Made by a program: the position numbers and the translations under genes. Under the pieces are notes generated by a model. That model saw nothing but the letters and a program-made list of their open reading frames with translations, was not told where the DNA came from and did no database searches. From Mytilisepta virgata (Eukaryota > Mollusca > Bivalvia > Mytilida > Mytilidae), in contig CM051516.1 in NCBI GenBank assembly GCA_028015205.1, forward strand, positions 27,332,593-27,396,592: a stretch of 64,000 bases of DNA, read 5' to 3'. Of this stretch, positions 11,701 through 24,516 are shown piece after piece. Position 1 is the stretch's first letter, and every line of letters begins with the position of its first letter.

Positions 11701-12753
11701 GTATAGTCAGAAAAAAATACATGGAACTGAGGTATTGACGCGGTATGTGCTCTCGCACAAACAAATCCTCTCCTATAATATATGTTAGACAATATCCAAG
11801 AATGGTGCTGATTTTAAAAAGATGTATACATTCTGTCATTAATGTAAAAATTTGTTAGCTTCACTTATTATACATGTATTTAATTTTTAACTTTGTCTAT
11901 TAAAACAATTCCAGATTAAAGACGTGGTGTGTATTAAACATATTGTATTAACATTTCTGGTAAATTAAACATACAAAATTTTATGGGTAGAGAAATAAAG
12001 AAATTGTGAATGCAAGATAATACAAAATGTATAACACATGGTTATTCCTCTTACGTATTGACAATTAAAAAAAAATATGTTAATCATTAGAATTAAATGA
12101 CCACTTTAGCTCACACAGTTAGAGACATCGGGATTTACAATGTATTTATGTCATAACTATTTTCATTTAATTTCCTTATTGATCTAATGATTTTTGTTTT
12201 CTTATTAAATGAAGACCATAGCTTCTGGACCATATTGTAACAGCTGTCTGATAGCCTACCGAACTATCAGCTGACATTACAAACAAGTGGTCAAGTGGTA
12301 ATTACCGGGGCGTAATTACTGCCATTTATTGTTACAGTTATATTGATTTACGTAGTACGTAAGAGGCTGAGTTTACCTATCGTTAGTAAATACATGTAAT
12401 AACATAAAATTTAATCTTGCAATATTTTAGTTAAAAAAAAACGAAAGAACGAAAAAAACGTTATCCAGTAGTTCAGTTTATACTAACTTTAAGCATAACG
12501 CACGGGTTTGTGAATTTATTAACTGTTTTTTGTTGGGGGGGGGGGGGGGGGAGTGGACAAATTCATTTACTATTTGCCTGATTCCATGATTTCCATAAAA
12601 TATTTCCTGCCTCAACTTGCAAAATGGTCTTAAAAATGATTGTGTTATCCTATACTGAATATTGATGTATTCTATCGTTATTTTTTTCTTATACACTTTC
12701 GGTTTCTTTTCAAAATAGTTTGTCTCAAACATTTTTATAATCCATATTATTCT
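11701..12753. other. non-coding, G-run
   Basis: AT-rich intergenic sequence with a long G-run at about 12535-12551. No gene or RNA recognised. Confidence 0.4.
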
Positions 12754-13149
12754 TTAAGTAAAGTCAAGAATTTCCAAAGGGATATTCGAAGTAGGGGAAA
12801 AACGAAATAACTGACAAACTCCGGAGAACAACGAAGACAAGACCAAAACAATACACGAACTACAATTAAAAACTAAAAACATGATATGAACAACATGGAC
12901 CCGACCAAAAAAACCGGGGGTAGACTCCGGTAGTACTCCGGAAGAGTAAGCAGTCTCTGCTTCCTGCAGGACACCCGCCATGCTACCCATATCAAATCGG
13001 TATGAGGAAGGAACAACATCAATGGAACAGTCCATTTTCATTTGGGAAACCTTTTTTTCATACCTGTCAACCAAGTCATGATGACGTCCAAAAAACTTTA
13101 ATAAGGATGACACCAACTTAGGAGCTACTTTAAATATACCATTAACCAA
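12754..13149 (-). pseudogene. retroelement ORF C-terminal remnant plus UTR
   Basis: On the minus strand, starting at 13149, the frame contains KLVSSLLKFFGRHHDLVDRY, homologous to the remnant at 2700-2813. The following part corresponds to that copy's 3' UTR, including a 'GCTTACTCTTCCGGAG'-type word that matches 'GCTTACCCTTCCGGAG' at about 2900. The open frame continues by chance through what is UTR in the other copy, so only about the first 45 codons are credible coding sequence. A decayed retroelement 3' end. Confidence 0.5.
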
Positions 13150-14015
13150 AATTTGCTTTCCTTGGCTTTAATTGCAATAATTCCAAGAAGGAATGAGATA
13201 ACGCCGTATCTTCCAAAATGAAATTATTTCTATTCATACTTTTATTTTTCCAAAAATAATTGCGTTCTAACTTGTGTATCGCAGTAGTCTTGAAATTATT
13301 GTTTGCAACATGGCATTTTTGTTTTGCAGTATTTAATTGCTTTACAGCCCAATTCAAATGAAACACGTCTGTTTTAATCAACAAATTAAATGATTATGTG
13401 AATCCTATTTGAGTGTCGTACGTGGCTTAAATACAGATGAATGCCGTTTTATCATTGTATTGTGTTAGGTACTTTAAGCATTAAAGTATTTGGTAACATC
13501 GTTAAACCACGTGCTTATGTCATTAAGATCACTTGTGTCATGAAGTTCGTTGATGCTGACTTAAAAGTTCGAGCAAATGAAATGTAGACTCTTGGTTTTA
13601 TGAGTTTCTTTGGGGTTTTTAATATTTTATTTGGTTGTTTTTAAAATTTCAAGCGTTTTCCTGATCAGTGTTATTATTATTTCGTCGTCATGATTGTCAT
13701 TATGCATTAATCTTAGCATTCATTTCTGGGTTATCCGGTTAATTTATTGTGTCGCTTCCGTAAATACATAACGATCCTTATCTGTCGTCGTCGGCGTCAG
13801 TCACTCTTTCTTCCTAAACCTGTGAATGAAATTTCATGAAAACTTCAAGGATTCCTCAGTAATTAGTGCCATTCTGATTTTAGAATGATTTTGGTGGTTT
13901 CCATGGCAAGCCATTTGTGATAGTCTTTGAGAAAATATTATTTACTGTAATAAGGGAGACAACTGCAGCAGGCCTAGGTTAAAATTTCTACATGTTCAGC
14001 TGTAATAATATCTTG
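13150..14015. other. non-coding AT-rich stretch
   Basis: No gene or transposon end recognised. The 80-codon minus frame just upstream of the retroelement remnant lacks recognisable similarity. Confidence 0.35.
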
Positions 14016-14496
14016 CAGGCCTTTTACTTGACGTTTTTCATTAAGTCAAGGTTAAACTTCATTTTTAAACCCAAAATAGGAGTTTAAGCTACATGTATAT
14101 GTTTAGCATTGGTTGGCAGTTGACCATTGAAAGATACTTATCTTAAGAAGGTATATTGAGCCCATCGAAGTCGACACGTTTTTTAATTTACCCGAAAATT
14201 GCTAATTCTATGATTTTTCGTGCATATGTGATTTTTTTATGGACCAGGCGACTTAACTCCAGAACATCTGACTTTCATAAGATAACAGTATAGAGGAGTC
14301 TAAGGAAATGTCAGTCTAGTGAGTCAATTCAAACTTTGATCACAGATACAAAGAACTTGGCAATATTTTGTAACCATTTTTCACCATTTTAGTAACGATG
14401 ATTTTTTAAAATAATTATAAATATTTACACTGGAAACAATAAGAAAAATGTGTTCATGTACTTATTAATAAAGTTTATTTTTTTAGGAAGAAAGGC
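14016..14496 (-). repeat. dispersed repeat family D, right copy (inverted)
   Basis: Inverted relative of 9598-10092, sharing for example 'GAAATGTCAGTCTAGTGAGTC' in part, CCATCGAAGTCGAC and CTTATTAATAAAG. The copies differ by many substitutions, so they are old. Confidence 0.7.
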
Positions 14497-14717
14497 TACA
14501 CCTTGTGTTGTAATGAGATACTGTTCATCTATTTTACATTGGGTTTTTTGTATAGCATAACCTTTTTTGTCAAATATTGTAATTCAAGTTAGTCTATTGT
14601 TAGGATTAATTCAATAAAATTTCCTTACTTACTCTCTTACTATGGGGTGGACATCCTCCTAACCAGCGATGGGAGCAGGTGACATAGGTGTTTCGCGGAA
14701 GTCTCAAACCAAAGAAC

Positions 14718-14880
14718 CGTCAAACCTTTGTATAAAGGGCATCCAAGGTACCAGAGAAAAGTGGTCGTTATGTAGAGGTTCATTTTACAAGCTTTCTACG
14801 TGATATGGAGTTTTCACAGTGCCCTTTAAAGACAACGATTAGCTTTATAGAGATGCCCTTTAAAGCAGGTTTGACTGTAT
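14718..14880. mobile_element. short MITE, Tc1/mariner type, diverged
   Basis: Related to 49043-49242. It begins near GTCAAACCTTTGTATAAAGG and ends GCCCTTTAAAGCAGGTTTGAC, an inverted pair. Non-coding. This copy has lost part of the 5' end relative to the other. Confidence 0.6.
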
Positions 14881-15309
14881 TTGTAAGCAAATTAAAACCT
14901 AACTTAATGTAAAACCAACATTCTGAGAGTATTGCTGGGCAATACAATGTTCCCTACCGGCTTGAGCTGTGAGAAAACACACCAAATTCTCCTTGACTAT
15001 GTGAATCAAACGCAGGTGTATGGACAGAGTGATTCCTAAAATTCCTAAAACTATGTTTGCAAGGAGTATACAATAATTTCCCAATCAGCCTGAAACCTAA
15101 AATAGATCTGTAGCTCACGGACCGGCTGACTACCTTGCTGGTAGGTGACTAAAAATTTCTTTGATTGGTTGGTTCCATGGCGGGCATTTTTGTTTTTTTA
15201 GGAAGATAAATGAGCATTTTTTTATATTATATTTACATGTAATTACCGTTACTGTTTAAACTGGATCAAGTTTTACAAAAGAAGACTTTTTGAAGGGAAT
15301 TTTCCAATC
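14881..15309. other. non-coding, no feature seen
   Basis: Short frames on the minus strand only; nothing recognised. Confidence 0.35.
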
Positions 15310-15784
15310 CGATACTATGTTAGGCATTGATGGCCATCGCAGTTGACAGTCTTGGTCATAGCTAAGTTCGGCTGTGGCGGCCATCTTGGTTCACAATCAA
15401 GGTCATCAGACACAATTCTCAAAGAGCACCAACTAAGGACTACTGCTGCCAAGTCTGGTTCCAGTTGGTCATGTGGTTTCAGACAAGAATATTTTAAATG
15501 AATTTTCAAAATATGTTCCTATGTTCAAATAAGTTCGGCTATAGCGGCAATCTTGATTAACAGTCCGGGTCACTGGACATAATTTTAAAAGAGGACCGTC
15601 TAAGGACCATTGCTGCCAGGTCTGATTCCAACTGAGCATGTGGTATAAGATAAGAAAGTTTTAAAATAAATTTACCATAGGTTCCTATGTTAAACTAGGT
15701 TCGACTGTGGCGGCCATGTTGGTTGATAGTCCAGATCATCAGACACAATTCTAAAAGAGGACCATCTTAGAATCAAGTCTTGTT
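15310..15784 (-). repeat. 166-bp tandem repeat array (inverted)
   Basis: Nearly three units. 'GTTCGGCTGTGGCGGCCAT' or close variants start near 15366, 15533 and 15699, giving 167 and 166 bp. Read on the minus strand, it matches the array at 20.0-21.2 kb: AAGATGGCCGCC, then a 'CATAGGAACC' joint, then 'GAGCCA-TTGGAACC' words. A satellite-like repeat found in bivalves. The 64-codon frame inside it is not a gene. Confidence 0.8.
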
Positions 15785-16600
15785 ACAAAAGGGCATCTTG
15801 GGTGATTGTTTTTTCCAATAAAATTGTCTGTAAAATACGAATTAAGTTGTCTGTTAATACTTGAGAAACGTTAATGAAGGAATCATTATTTAGATTAAGC
15901 TACGTACCACTAAAGATTTATAGTAAGACATTGTATATATATATGTAGAAACCTAAATACATATAGATAAATCTAGGGTAAATACAGTTGTCCAAATACA
16001 GTATGTTTTCCGATTAATTCCCTTTCACCAGTAAACCCTATTGTGAGGATATTATTAAACGATGCATTTTGAAATGTGTATAACTGTTCAAGATAGTAAT
16101 TATATTAAAATATACTTTCTGTGTTTCAACTAATGCCACAAAAGTTTCAAAAGACATCTGAGAAATTTTAGAAATGAAAAAGGGTGTAACCTTCAGAATG
16201 GTGATAAAAAAAATGTTCTTCGATTCTTTGTTTATTTCATATCTGTTAATCCGAATATAGATGTATGCATTCAGATTTTAGAAATTATCTCGAATTATTT
16301 CAACATTTTTCGTTAAATATTAGATATATATAATATAAATATATTAAATATATATATCGACTCCACTGCTGTACATCTAGGAATACATAAACTTGTGTCG
16401 AAACTTAGTAACCTTTACGCGTTATTAGGAACATTTAAGATGTGACTAAATACTGATATTTATCCAAATACTTACACTAATTTCACTTGTATAGCTTTAA
16501 TATCTCAGTGAGGACAACACTAACGCACATTGTGTAGTTTACAAGTAACTGATCAAGAAAAAGTATACCAAAAGATCACATCAGTACTTGAATTAATGAT
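15785..16600. other. non-coding, AT tracts
   Basis: Includes TA-rich tracts near 15936-15945 and 16321-16358. No gene recognised. Confidence 0.4.
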
Positions 16601-16882
16601 TTAAGGGGGTACAGAACACCTACGGGAGTTAACTCTCTAAAAATCAACTGAACGTTTTAATCACATACTATTAGTAAAGAGAACTCAAGCTTCTCAATGA
16701 TCAAAATCAGTGTTTGTCAAACTGCTATATATCCAATGAAGTTATTCACGAAAATTGTGTGGTTCAAATTTCTTGAAATTTTTATATTTTTTTCAACAGT
16801 TCAAAGTAAATATTTCGTCAAAATTTTATGAAAATTAAACGAGCCAAATCTATTTTAGTCAAAGTGTTGGGTACCCCCTTAA
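16601..16882. mobile_element. MITE family E with TTAA ends, copy 1
   Basis: Starts TTAAGGGGGTAC and ends GTACCCCCTTAA, with further inverted similarity (GAACAC.../...GTGTTGG). A second copy lies at 56726-57006 with TTAAGGTGGTACCTAACAC and its complement at the end. TTAA at both ends is the target duplication of piggyBac-type elements. At about 280 bp and non-coding it is a non-autonomous element. Internal words such as CAGTGTTTGTCAAACTGCTAT-like are shared by both copies. Confidence 0.8.
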
Positions 16883-19800
16883 AATATAGTAACTGCTACT
16901 CCAGTCTACAAACTGTCTAAATGAAAAGAACTTTTATTGGAAAAGGCAGATAACTCAAAAATTACGTATTCAGAATTTATAAAGGATTTTAATAAAATGT
17001 AAATAACTTGTGTTAGTAACTAACATTTTCTCAAGAACCAAAATCAAGTATTTTATTGACAAATACATGTACATAGACTTAATTTAGTGTATACACATTA
17101 ATAATAATAAGCGAGCTCTTTAAGGTAGAGATGTCAATAGAATTATTCCCACTATGAAATCACGTTTCGCCATTTGCTTCCGACGTTATAACGTGAATAA
17201 AAATGATCTTAAACAAAATAAGTTATTTATAAACTCAAAGATACAGTATTTTTTATTCACCACAGACTAAACATTTAAATAACCGTTGTATGTAATAACA
17301 TATGGTTTTACACTTTTTGGATAAATAAACTTAAATGAACAAAAATACAATTTATTTTAATCAACCCTGAAGACGTAGTTCATACAGAAAACAATACAAA
17401 TAATATAATACAAAAACAACAACATCAACAACAACACATAAACACTTAAAATGGGTACTAATATTGTAGCTGATAGGGAAATTATCACGCCGTCTTTTAT
17501 TCGCGATATTGCAAATGATTTCAACAACGCGATGTTTTAAATTTGAGATTCCTGGTCAATCGACAGGGATAAAGTACTGAAATAATTACATTGTAATAGG
17601 GGTTTTTTCATTTTCACGTTTCATCTCTTACCGCGGAAGCGAAATAAAACTGTCGCGAAAATTTTCTTGTGTACAGTACTATATACTGAAAACCAGGAAT
17701 AAACCAATGTTTTAGTTTTGAACTGTCCTATATGTTTATTTCATGGACATTTGTCACAACTAAACATGCTACTTTGTTAGGACCCTTCAGGGCTTGACAC
17801 ATACCCTGGGGTTTTAACATGGTATTGGCGATCTTCCTAATGTTTGTTTTTTTTTTTTTTTTTTGGTCAATTAAATTCTGGTTGACTTTTATCACATATC
17901 CGTCCTTTACCATATGTTTTCGCTATGTAGATGCCATACACTCTATCAATATTCTTACTTTAAGGATTACTAGCATTCTTATTAATATAACCAACGTTAG
18001 TTGGTCTTTTCCCTATTTTTCGGTACATGTAAATCGTCTCCTATTTACGGAGTTATCTGCTTTTTTGAGAAGGTGCCTTTTAAATTGTCATTTTTCTACA
18101 AAAAAAAATCTTCCTAAAAATATCCTCCACACACATTATATATATGTTCTTGAATATATTTTCCCATATTTTTCAATGTCGGATGCAGTCAGTATTTATA
18201 GAAAAAAATAAAAGCACTTCTTGTCCTTTATGTTAAATAAGACAGCTTCTGTCAGGAAAGATAACTCATACATAGTAGGGGATATGAGAACACTATTTTA
18301 CTTAGAATATCCACGATGAAGCCTTTTCTTAAAAACACATTTGCAACTATCATAAAATGTTTGCGCAGTTACGTCCATGACCTTCCAGTTGCCCTTTTGC
18401 CCATTAACGAGATCAATGTCATTAATAATACAATTTCCATCGAATTTTAAAGAAAGAAGGAATGAGTAATTTTGTTACATTACTCCTTTAACATTTATTT
18501 GATCTTTGAATATCAAATTTACATTTGCATTCCTTGTATTTTAGAAAAGCACTGAAGATCAATTTATTCGAAAATAAAATTCAGATAGAATTACTTGTCA
18601 AAATACATGAAGTTTTTCACCAGTTATATAAGGAAATTTTCTGATATAAAAATGAAAATAAAACTCTATAATTACATTTTGCTGTTATTTCTAAAGTAAA
18701 AGATGCTTTTACAATGTGACTAAAATATTTAAATCCGTTTAAGGATAACAAAATTGAAATTGATTTATAAAACAAACCAACGTTAGCTCGTGTATTTAAA
18801 TATTGTCTATTTATTTTTACTTTCCTAACATGCTTATTAAGTTACGAAATAAAATCATTCTTTAAAATGCCATATTATTTTGATAACCGCGATATCCAAA
18901 AATTATTCCAATCTCGGGAATGGAAATTGAACTCGTGTCTCAACAACCCACATATAATTTGAATTGTAATATCCGCTCCTTCTTTGTAACGGTAATAGTC
19001 CACGTCAAAGACTTTCTTAACTGCAATAAAAAGGACAAATATACCTAAGGAGCAAAAATTTTAGTAAAGAGATATTATAGTCAATCACCTCGATGTAGAT
19101 GTTATTTATTTGCAGCTATGGATGCACTGAAATGCACATGTAGAACTTTATCAGCGAGGGGGTTGAATGTAAACACTACATCGCCTACGTATTCTCACTC
19201 ATTCTTTATTTTTATAGTTTTATATATGATTGACGCGTTTGTCAATAAGAATTTTGAGTAACAGCTTTTGTGTGAGTTAGTATTCTAGTTGCCTGTTGTG
19301 TAATAGGCGAACATAATGTGTTCACTGATGTTGCCTGAATATACTTAACCAAGTTAAACGGGATTTTTTGGTATACAATTACTTCTTCTGTAAAGAATGT
19401 TATATTACAAAACATGTATAATAGGATTCCAACTGAAAGACCATATTTCCCCGCATCCACTAAATTTTCTTCTTGAATTTGTTTATAAAATTTGTTTTTC
19501 TTTTTTTTTCTTTTTCTTTTTTTTAACTGGATATAAATAATATCTTTTTGTTTTATTTTGTATAATATATATTATTCCTATTTAATATAAAAATGTCGTT
19601 AAAGTTTAAATTTAAAAAAGAAAAATGTGCTACAATACAGTTGGCACCCACTGTCGTAAACGATATATCCTATATTCTGTTTTGAAATACAGTTGTTAGA
19701 AACTCTTCTTGAATGGTAATAAACTGTTGTATATTAGAATTGGTATTTCCTGAAACTGTTGTTCATGTAGCACTGCAAAGAACAGCAGAAACTTTTCTCA

Positions 19801-20024
19801 ATCACCTCTTCTATCGTAATTAGAGCTTCTGTGTTTTGACAGTTTTGTTAGCCTAGTGATTATGAACTATCTAAAGACTCGGCTACCAGCGCTCCTATTC
19901 CAAGTGAATATGGTTATAAAAATATTAACTTTTGCGTAATAGCAATTTTAACTCAACTGTATGAAGTTCTGTCGTTTGGATGGTGTTAACTGATTTGCAT
20001 GTCGTTGTGGACCTGAAATGTTAT
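16883..20024. other. non-coding AT-rich stretch
   Basis: A poly-T run near 17846-17864 and a pyrimidine tract near 19492-19524. The 130-codon frame at 17819-18211 is a low-complexity hydrophobic shadow of AT-rich sequence and is not credible. Nothing else assignable. Confidence 0.4.
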
Positions 20025-21240
20025 CCGAAGTTACCTCTCGTCACTTGGTGTTCGTCGTCCGTCTGTCCGTCTGTCCATCTGTCGTCCGTCGTTCACAATT
20101 TCCATTTTAATCTTCCCCTCTGAAACCATTGGGCCAATTGGGACCAAACTTTGGTCCTTTGGGGGTGCCCTTCCAAACTTGTGTCCGGTGTGCCCGACCT
20201 CCAACCAAGATGGCCGCCAAGCTAAAAATAGAAAAAGGGGGTCAATTTTTTTTTAATCCTCTCCTCTGAAGCTACCCAGCTAATGTCAACCAAACTTTGC
20301 TGAAATGATCCTTGGGTAGTCCCAATCCAAAGTTGTGTTCGAAGACATTTCTAACCTCAGACCAAGATGGCCGCAACAGCCGAATTTAGTTTAACATAGG
20401 ACCCTGTGGGAAATTCATTTAAAAATCTTCTTGTCAGAAACTACTGAGCCAATTAGAACCAAACTTAAGAGAAATGGTCCTTATATGGCTCTCTTTTAGA
20501 AATGTGTCCGATGACCCGGACCATTATCCAAGATGGCCGCCACACCTGAAATTGGTTTAACATAGGACCCTATGGGAAATTCATTTTGAAATCTTCTTGT
20601 CTGAAACTACTCAGCCAATTGGAACAAAAGTTAGCAGCAATGTTCCTTAGATGGCCCTCTTTCAGAATTGTGTCAGATGATCCCGACGATCAACCAAAAT
20701 GGCCGCCACAGCCCAACTTAGTTTAACATAGGGCCCTATGGGAAAATTCATTATAAGCTTCTTGTCTAGCTAAAACAATAGAGCCAGTTGGAACAAAACT
20801 TGGCAGCAATGGTTATTTAAAAATCTTCTTTTCTGAAACTACAGAGCCAGTTGGAACCAAACTTGAGCAGAAATAGTCTTTAGGTGGTCCTCTTTCTGAA
20901 TTGTGGCCGATGATCCGGAATGTCAATATAGATGGCCTTCACAGCCGAATTCAGTTTAACATAGGACCCAATGCAAAAATTCATTAAAAATCTTTAGTCT
21001 GAAACCACTGAGCCAATTGGAACCAGACTTGGCAGAAATGGTCTTTAGGTGGTCCTCTTTAAGAATTGTATGACCCGGAGTGTCAACAAAGATGGCCGCC
21101 ACAGCCGAACTTAGTTTAACATAAGACTTTATTTGAAAATTCATTTAAAAAATCTTCTTATCTGAAAGTACTTGGCCAATTGGAACCAGAATTGGCAGCC
21201 GTGGTTATTAATTGTCTTCTTTCAGAATTATCTCAGACAT
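20025..21240 (+). repeat. 166-bp satellite-like tandem array
   Basis: A GTCCGTCTGTCC short repeat near 20060-20090 leads into about six diverged units. Each carries 'GAAACTACTGAGCCAATTGG', 'AACCAAACTT', and 'CCAAGATGGCCGCCAC' followed by 'CATAGGACCC'. The joint word ACCC(T/A) falls at 20401, 20567 and 20733: 166-bp spacing. One unit carries a 67-bp partial duplication near 20800. The same unit occurs inverted at 15310 and, degenerate, at 30215. The conserved CAAGATGGCCGCC resembles a YY1-type site, though its role here is unknown. Confidence 0.85.
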
Positions 21241-22159
21241 AATACAGACTTTTGTTTCTTGTTTTCTTTTGTGGCTGTTGATTGACAAATTGAACCCAGG
21301 TGAACGATACAGGCTCTTATTAATTCAACATTTCGACCAACTAGCTATAGCCTGCATTAAGAGCACAAAAAGGATGTTTATAAAATTTTATCAATTAATA
21401 AATCGGTGTTTGTATTAAAACATGGGTAAATTTGTTTTTATATACGAAAATCTTACTACTGAAATTTAGATATAGTATATGTATGATAGGGGAGTAATGA
21501 TAAATTGTTTTATAGTTAAAAGTATACAAATACCGAAAACACAATAGTCAAGAATTAATCACATTCTTGCACTTTGAGATAAATTTTAAAATAAAATAAT
21601 TACATAAAACTTCTATATGGACCAACCTGTCGATAAATACAGTGTACTAACATTTCAAGAAATGATCTTCAAAAAGAGAAAACATCCTTCTATAATATAG
21701 CTACTATTACGTTGAAAAGTAAATTATATATTTATGTTAACTCTATACCTCCTATCATCATTTCATGAAAACAGTCTGGAATACGGTGTAACTAAATCAT
21801 TATTCGTTAAACATCAAATATTTAAACCCAATACCATTTTATCATCATTATATAAGGGAAAAATTACATTGGGGAGTAACTGTATATTTTGAGCTAAAAT
21901 CTATACCTTTTATCATAATTCTAGGAAAAACTAAATTTTATAACTGCTAGATCAGTTTTACTTATAGATTAAAGGGATATAATTTATCTAAACTTTATAC
22001 ATTTACTTATTATCATCATAACAGACTATTTAATATACTATTCATTTAAATCATTATTTCAGTTCAAATGCGTACATTCCAAGTAAAACAAGATGGCCTA
22101 GTTAATTCAATGGTAGATATTAGAACAGTTATACGTGGATTGTCAGAATAAAAAAAATA
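21241..22159. other. non-coding AT-rich stretch
   Basis: No gene, RNA or transposon end recognised. Confidence 0.4.
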
Positions 22160-22347
22160 AAAATCCAAAGATACTAATATTAGATATAGTAAATTTATAC
22201 CATGCTGTATACGACGCATTTCAAGGAGTTACCTCTCATCAGCAGCATTAAAACCGAAACATTTGGAAGACCAAAAACCAAACTTGTATTAAACAAGAAG
22301 TACTCAACCAAAAATACCGAAATAGGAAGCCAAATTTCAGCTAAGGA
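22160..22347 (-). repeat. dispersed repeat family C, copy 2
   Basis: Near-identical to 5862-6055 over its whole length, with a few substitutions and a 2-bp indel. Contains the same hammerhead-like core on the minus strand at 22202-22249. Confidence 0.75.
22202..22249 (-). ncRNA. hammerhead-like core, diverged
   Basis: Same layout as at 5906-5954: CTGATGA, four-pair stem II, GAAA, GTC cleavage triplet. Stem I is again offset by GTATA. The core has been kept in both copies despite other differences, suggesting the core existed in the source element. Confidence 0.5.
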
Positions 22348-22439
22348 GATCTACCATGTGCAATACAAGGAATGAACCCTTAGTATTTCTATTATTTTTG
22401 AATTTTGCTAAATGCTGGTAATTTCTGTAACAAATCAAT

Positions 22440-22574
22440 GAATAATCATGTCAGACAAGTCTGACGACTGGGTTGGCAAATACCCTCGGGGACCTAGGGT
22501 CCACCAGCAGAGGCATCGTTCCAGGAGTTTCAAAATAACAATCCAAAGATACTAATATTAGATATAGTAAATTG
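22440..22574. repeat. repeat fragments: 'CCCTCGGGGAC' module and family C copy 3
   Basis: 22440-22530 contains CCCTCGGGGACCTAGGGTCC and CACCAGCAG. It is an inverted relative of 2530-2580 (GGTGGACTTTTAGTCCCCGAGGG). It is followed by a 40-bp fragment of family C (22533-22574). Non-coding. Confidence 0.55.
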
Positions 22575-22804
22575 TATGATCAAATCTCTAAATATTTTAA
22601 CAATACGATATTTTCAACACGCAAACGTCTTTGGTTTGCCTTTCTATAAAGAACTAGTCCTTGGATTCTATTTCCAACGGACTGATCCTGGACCCGACAT
22701 AATGATACTCAACTGTTATCATAATTTGTATTCGAATTGTATTTCAGATGGTATTCTCCATGGCCAGACTCACTGGTATTTAGTCCTTACTCTTTCTTTC
22801 AAAA

Positions 22805-23045
22805 TCGAACCGCCTCGGTGGTCTCGTGGTAGCGTGGTTGCCCCGAGTGCGGAAGGTCGCGGATTCGATCCCCGGCCGGGTCAAACCAAAGACATTAAAA
22901 CTGGTATTTGCTGCTTCTCCGCCAAGCATGCAGCATCTAGGAGTAAGAGCAAAGACTGGTAGGCTCTGAGTCAGTATAATGTGTCCGAGTGAGGTGATAT
23001 GTCTTCCTGCGGAAAGTTACCTCGTGAGCTAGCACATTATTAGAA
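22805..23045 (+). mobile_element. tRNA-derived SINE
   Basis: The head is tRNA-like: an A box around GGTCTCGTGGTAGCG (about 22819) and a B box GGATTCGATCCCC (about 22859), spaced as in a tRNA pol III promoter. The body includes GTAGGCTCTGAGTCAGTATAATGTG and a 3' part with TCGTGAGCTAGCAC, matching in style the conserved central domains of molluscan SINEs. An internal pol III promoter would drive it. Movement depends on a LINE partner. The 128-codon frame across it is spurious. Confidence 0.75.
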
Positions 23046-23971
23046 TATAGCAAAGTGCTCTCGACCAATGAAATTATAGGATTTGATGTTTCTTAATTGT
23101 GAAGAACGAATGTAAAACATGCTCTTAAGAAGGAATTATCCTATTGTTTTCGTACCATTCAAAACAATGAATTCCTATAAATGAGTTATAACTGCCCCGA
23201 AGCACATTTATCACGTTGCAGAATTTGTGAGTGGAGCTTATAAAGATTTACTTTGAATTTGAAAAAAAAAATTAAATAATAATACAAATAATTAAGTAAC
23301 TGTTGTAGTTTTTAAGATTGGTAATGTTGAACGTTAAACACGATAAGACCAATACAAAAAAGAAACTGCTCATTAATTAAATTTTACCTACATCTTTCTC
23401 TAGGTGCATTAATACTCTAACCTCGGATTACTTGAACCGCGGCTGGTACGAATCGACATTTCAAGTATTCCGATATAATTAAAACAGGAGGTAAAATTAA
23501 TATTTGAATTTGATATGTAAAGGGCTGATTAATTCTTTTTATTTGATTTGAACATTTAAATGTTAGCTAATTACTTTATTTATGAAGTAGTATTTAAATT
23601 ATGTATACAGTGGGCATTCCCTGTAGAATAAAATATAATTGTAACTCATATTTTGAAATTTAATGATTTAAACTGTGAATAAACAAAAAGATAATTCCTT
23701 ACTTAAATGTTACATGTTTTACATTTATACTCACAATAAGGAAACACCATTGCATCGTATTGTTATGTATGAATGTTTAAATGCAATTAATTAAAATTTC
23801 CCAAATTATTAGAAATGCCTTACATCACTACGGCTAATTCATAAATGAAATGTCTAAAAGGAAATCATGCATTAACTATAAACCTTGCACTGACCTTGAA
23901 AACAATTATACTTAATGAAAACCAATGAAGTGGTCATTTGAGCCTTGAGCACTTTACAATATTCTAAGTTT
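23046..23971. other. non-coding, no feature seen
   Basis: AT-rich with no recognisable gene or repeat end. Confidence 0.35.
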
Positions 23972-24165
23972 GTAAGAGAATGATAATGCTAACGCTCGTA
24001 CTTAATCATGAAGAAAGGGATTATCATTCTCTTACATATACAAAATCCGACTTAGCGTGTCGGTCTAGTACAAAGCAGGGATCACATTCATTATCATATC
24101 AACATGTTCTCGTCCTGATATGCACCTGGTTGCCACTGGACGTTAAACAATAATTCATCCATCCA
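23972..24165 (+). repeat. inverted repeat plus SINE/LINE-like tail
   Basis: GTAAGAGAATGATAAT (23972-23987) is exactly complementary to 24020-24035. Downstream, 'GTTGCCACTGGACGTTAAAC' is followed by an (ATCC)n-like end near 24155, the sort of tail seen on molluscan SINEs and LINEs. No A/B box pair was found, so this may be only a 3' fragment. Confidence 0.45.
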
Positions 24166-24516
24166 TCATCTTTCAAAATCGTACTTTTTATCCATGTTAA
24201 TAATAACGCTTCTTTATATATCTACGAGATTAACTCTTCAGGTTTTACAATGAACTAGGAAAAGCCTTCAGTCCAAGTTCTTTTGAAAGGTGGATGCTAT
24301 CTCGAAAGAGTTGCGAAATTACCCGACCATACGGGGTAAAGTTGTTGTGCGTATAGAAATATGCAATGTTTTTACATTCATTTGATCCAAATATTGTTAT
24401 TTTCGACTTTTTGTTTTGCAATTCAGTTTTCGGAATTTGTAGAGTACCATTAAGGAGATGCAAAACAGTGTCAGACTTTTTAAATCGCATCAAATACCAT
24501 CTATGATAATTTTGAT

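Noticed and set aside
9598..14496. Large composite transposon with 490-bp TIRs
   Set aside because: The arms are much diverged, the enclosed Tc1 has its own TIRs and TA duplications, and no target duplication was found outside the pair.
17819..18211. 130-codon hydrophobic protein
   Set aside because: Phe/Ile-rich product of a poly-T and AT-rich region starting just upstream of a homopolymer; no support.
22805..22880. Genuine tRNA gene
   Set aside because: A and B boxes are present but the acceptor stem does not pair well and the sequence continues into a SINE body.
22576..22962. 128-codon frame
   Set aside because: It runs through the tRNA-like head of the SINE, which explains the sequence.
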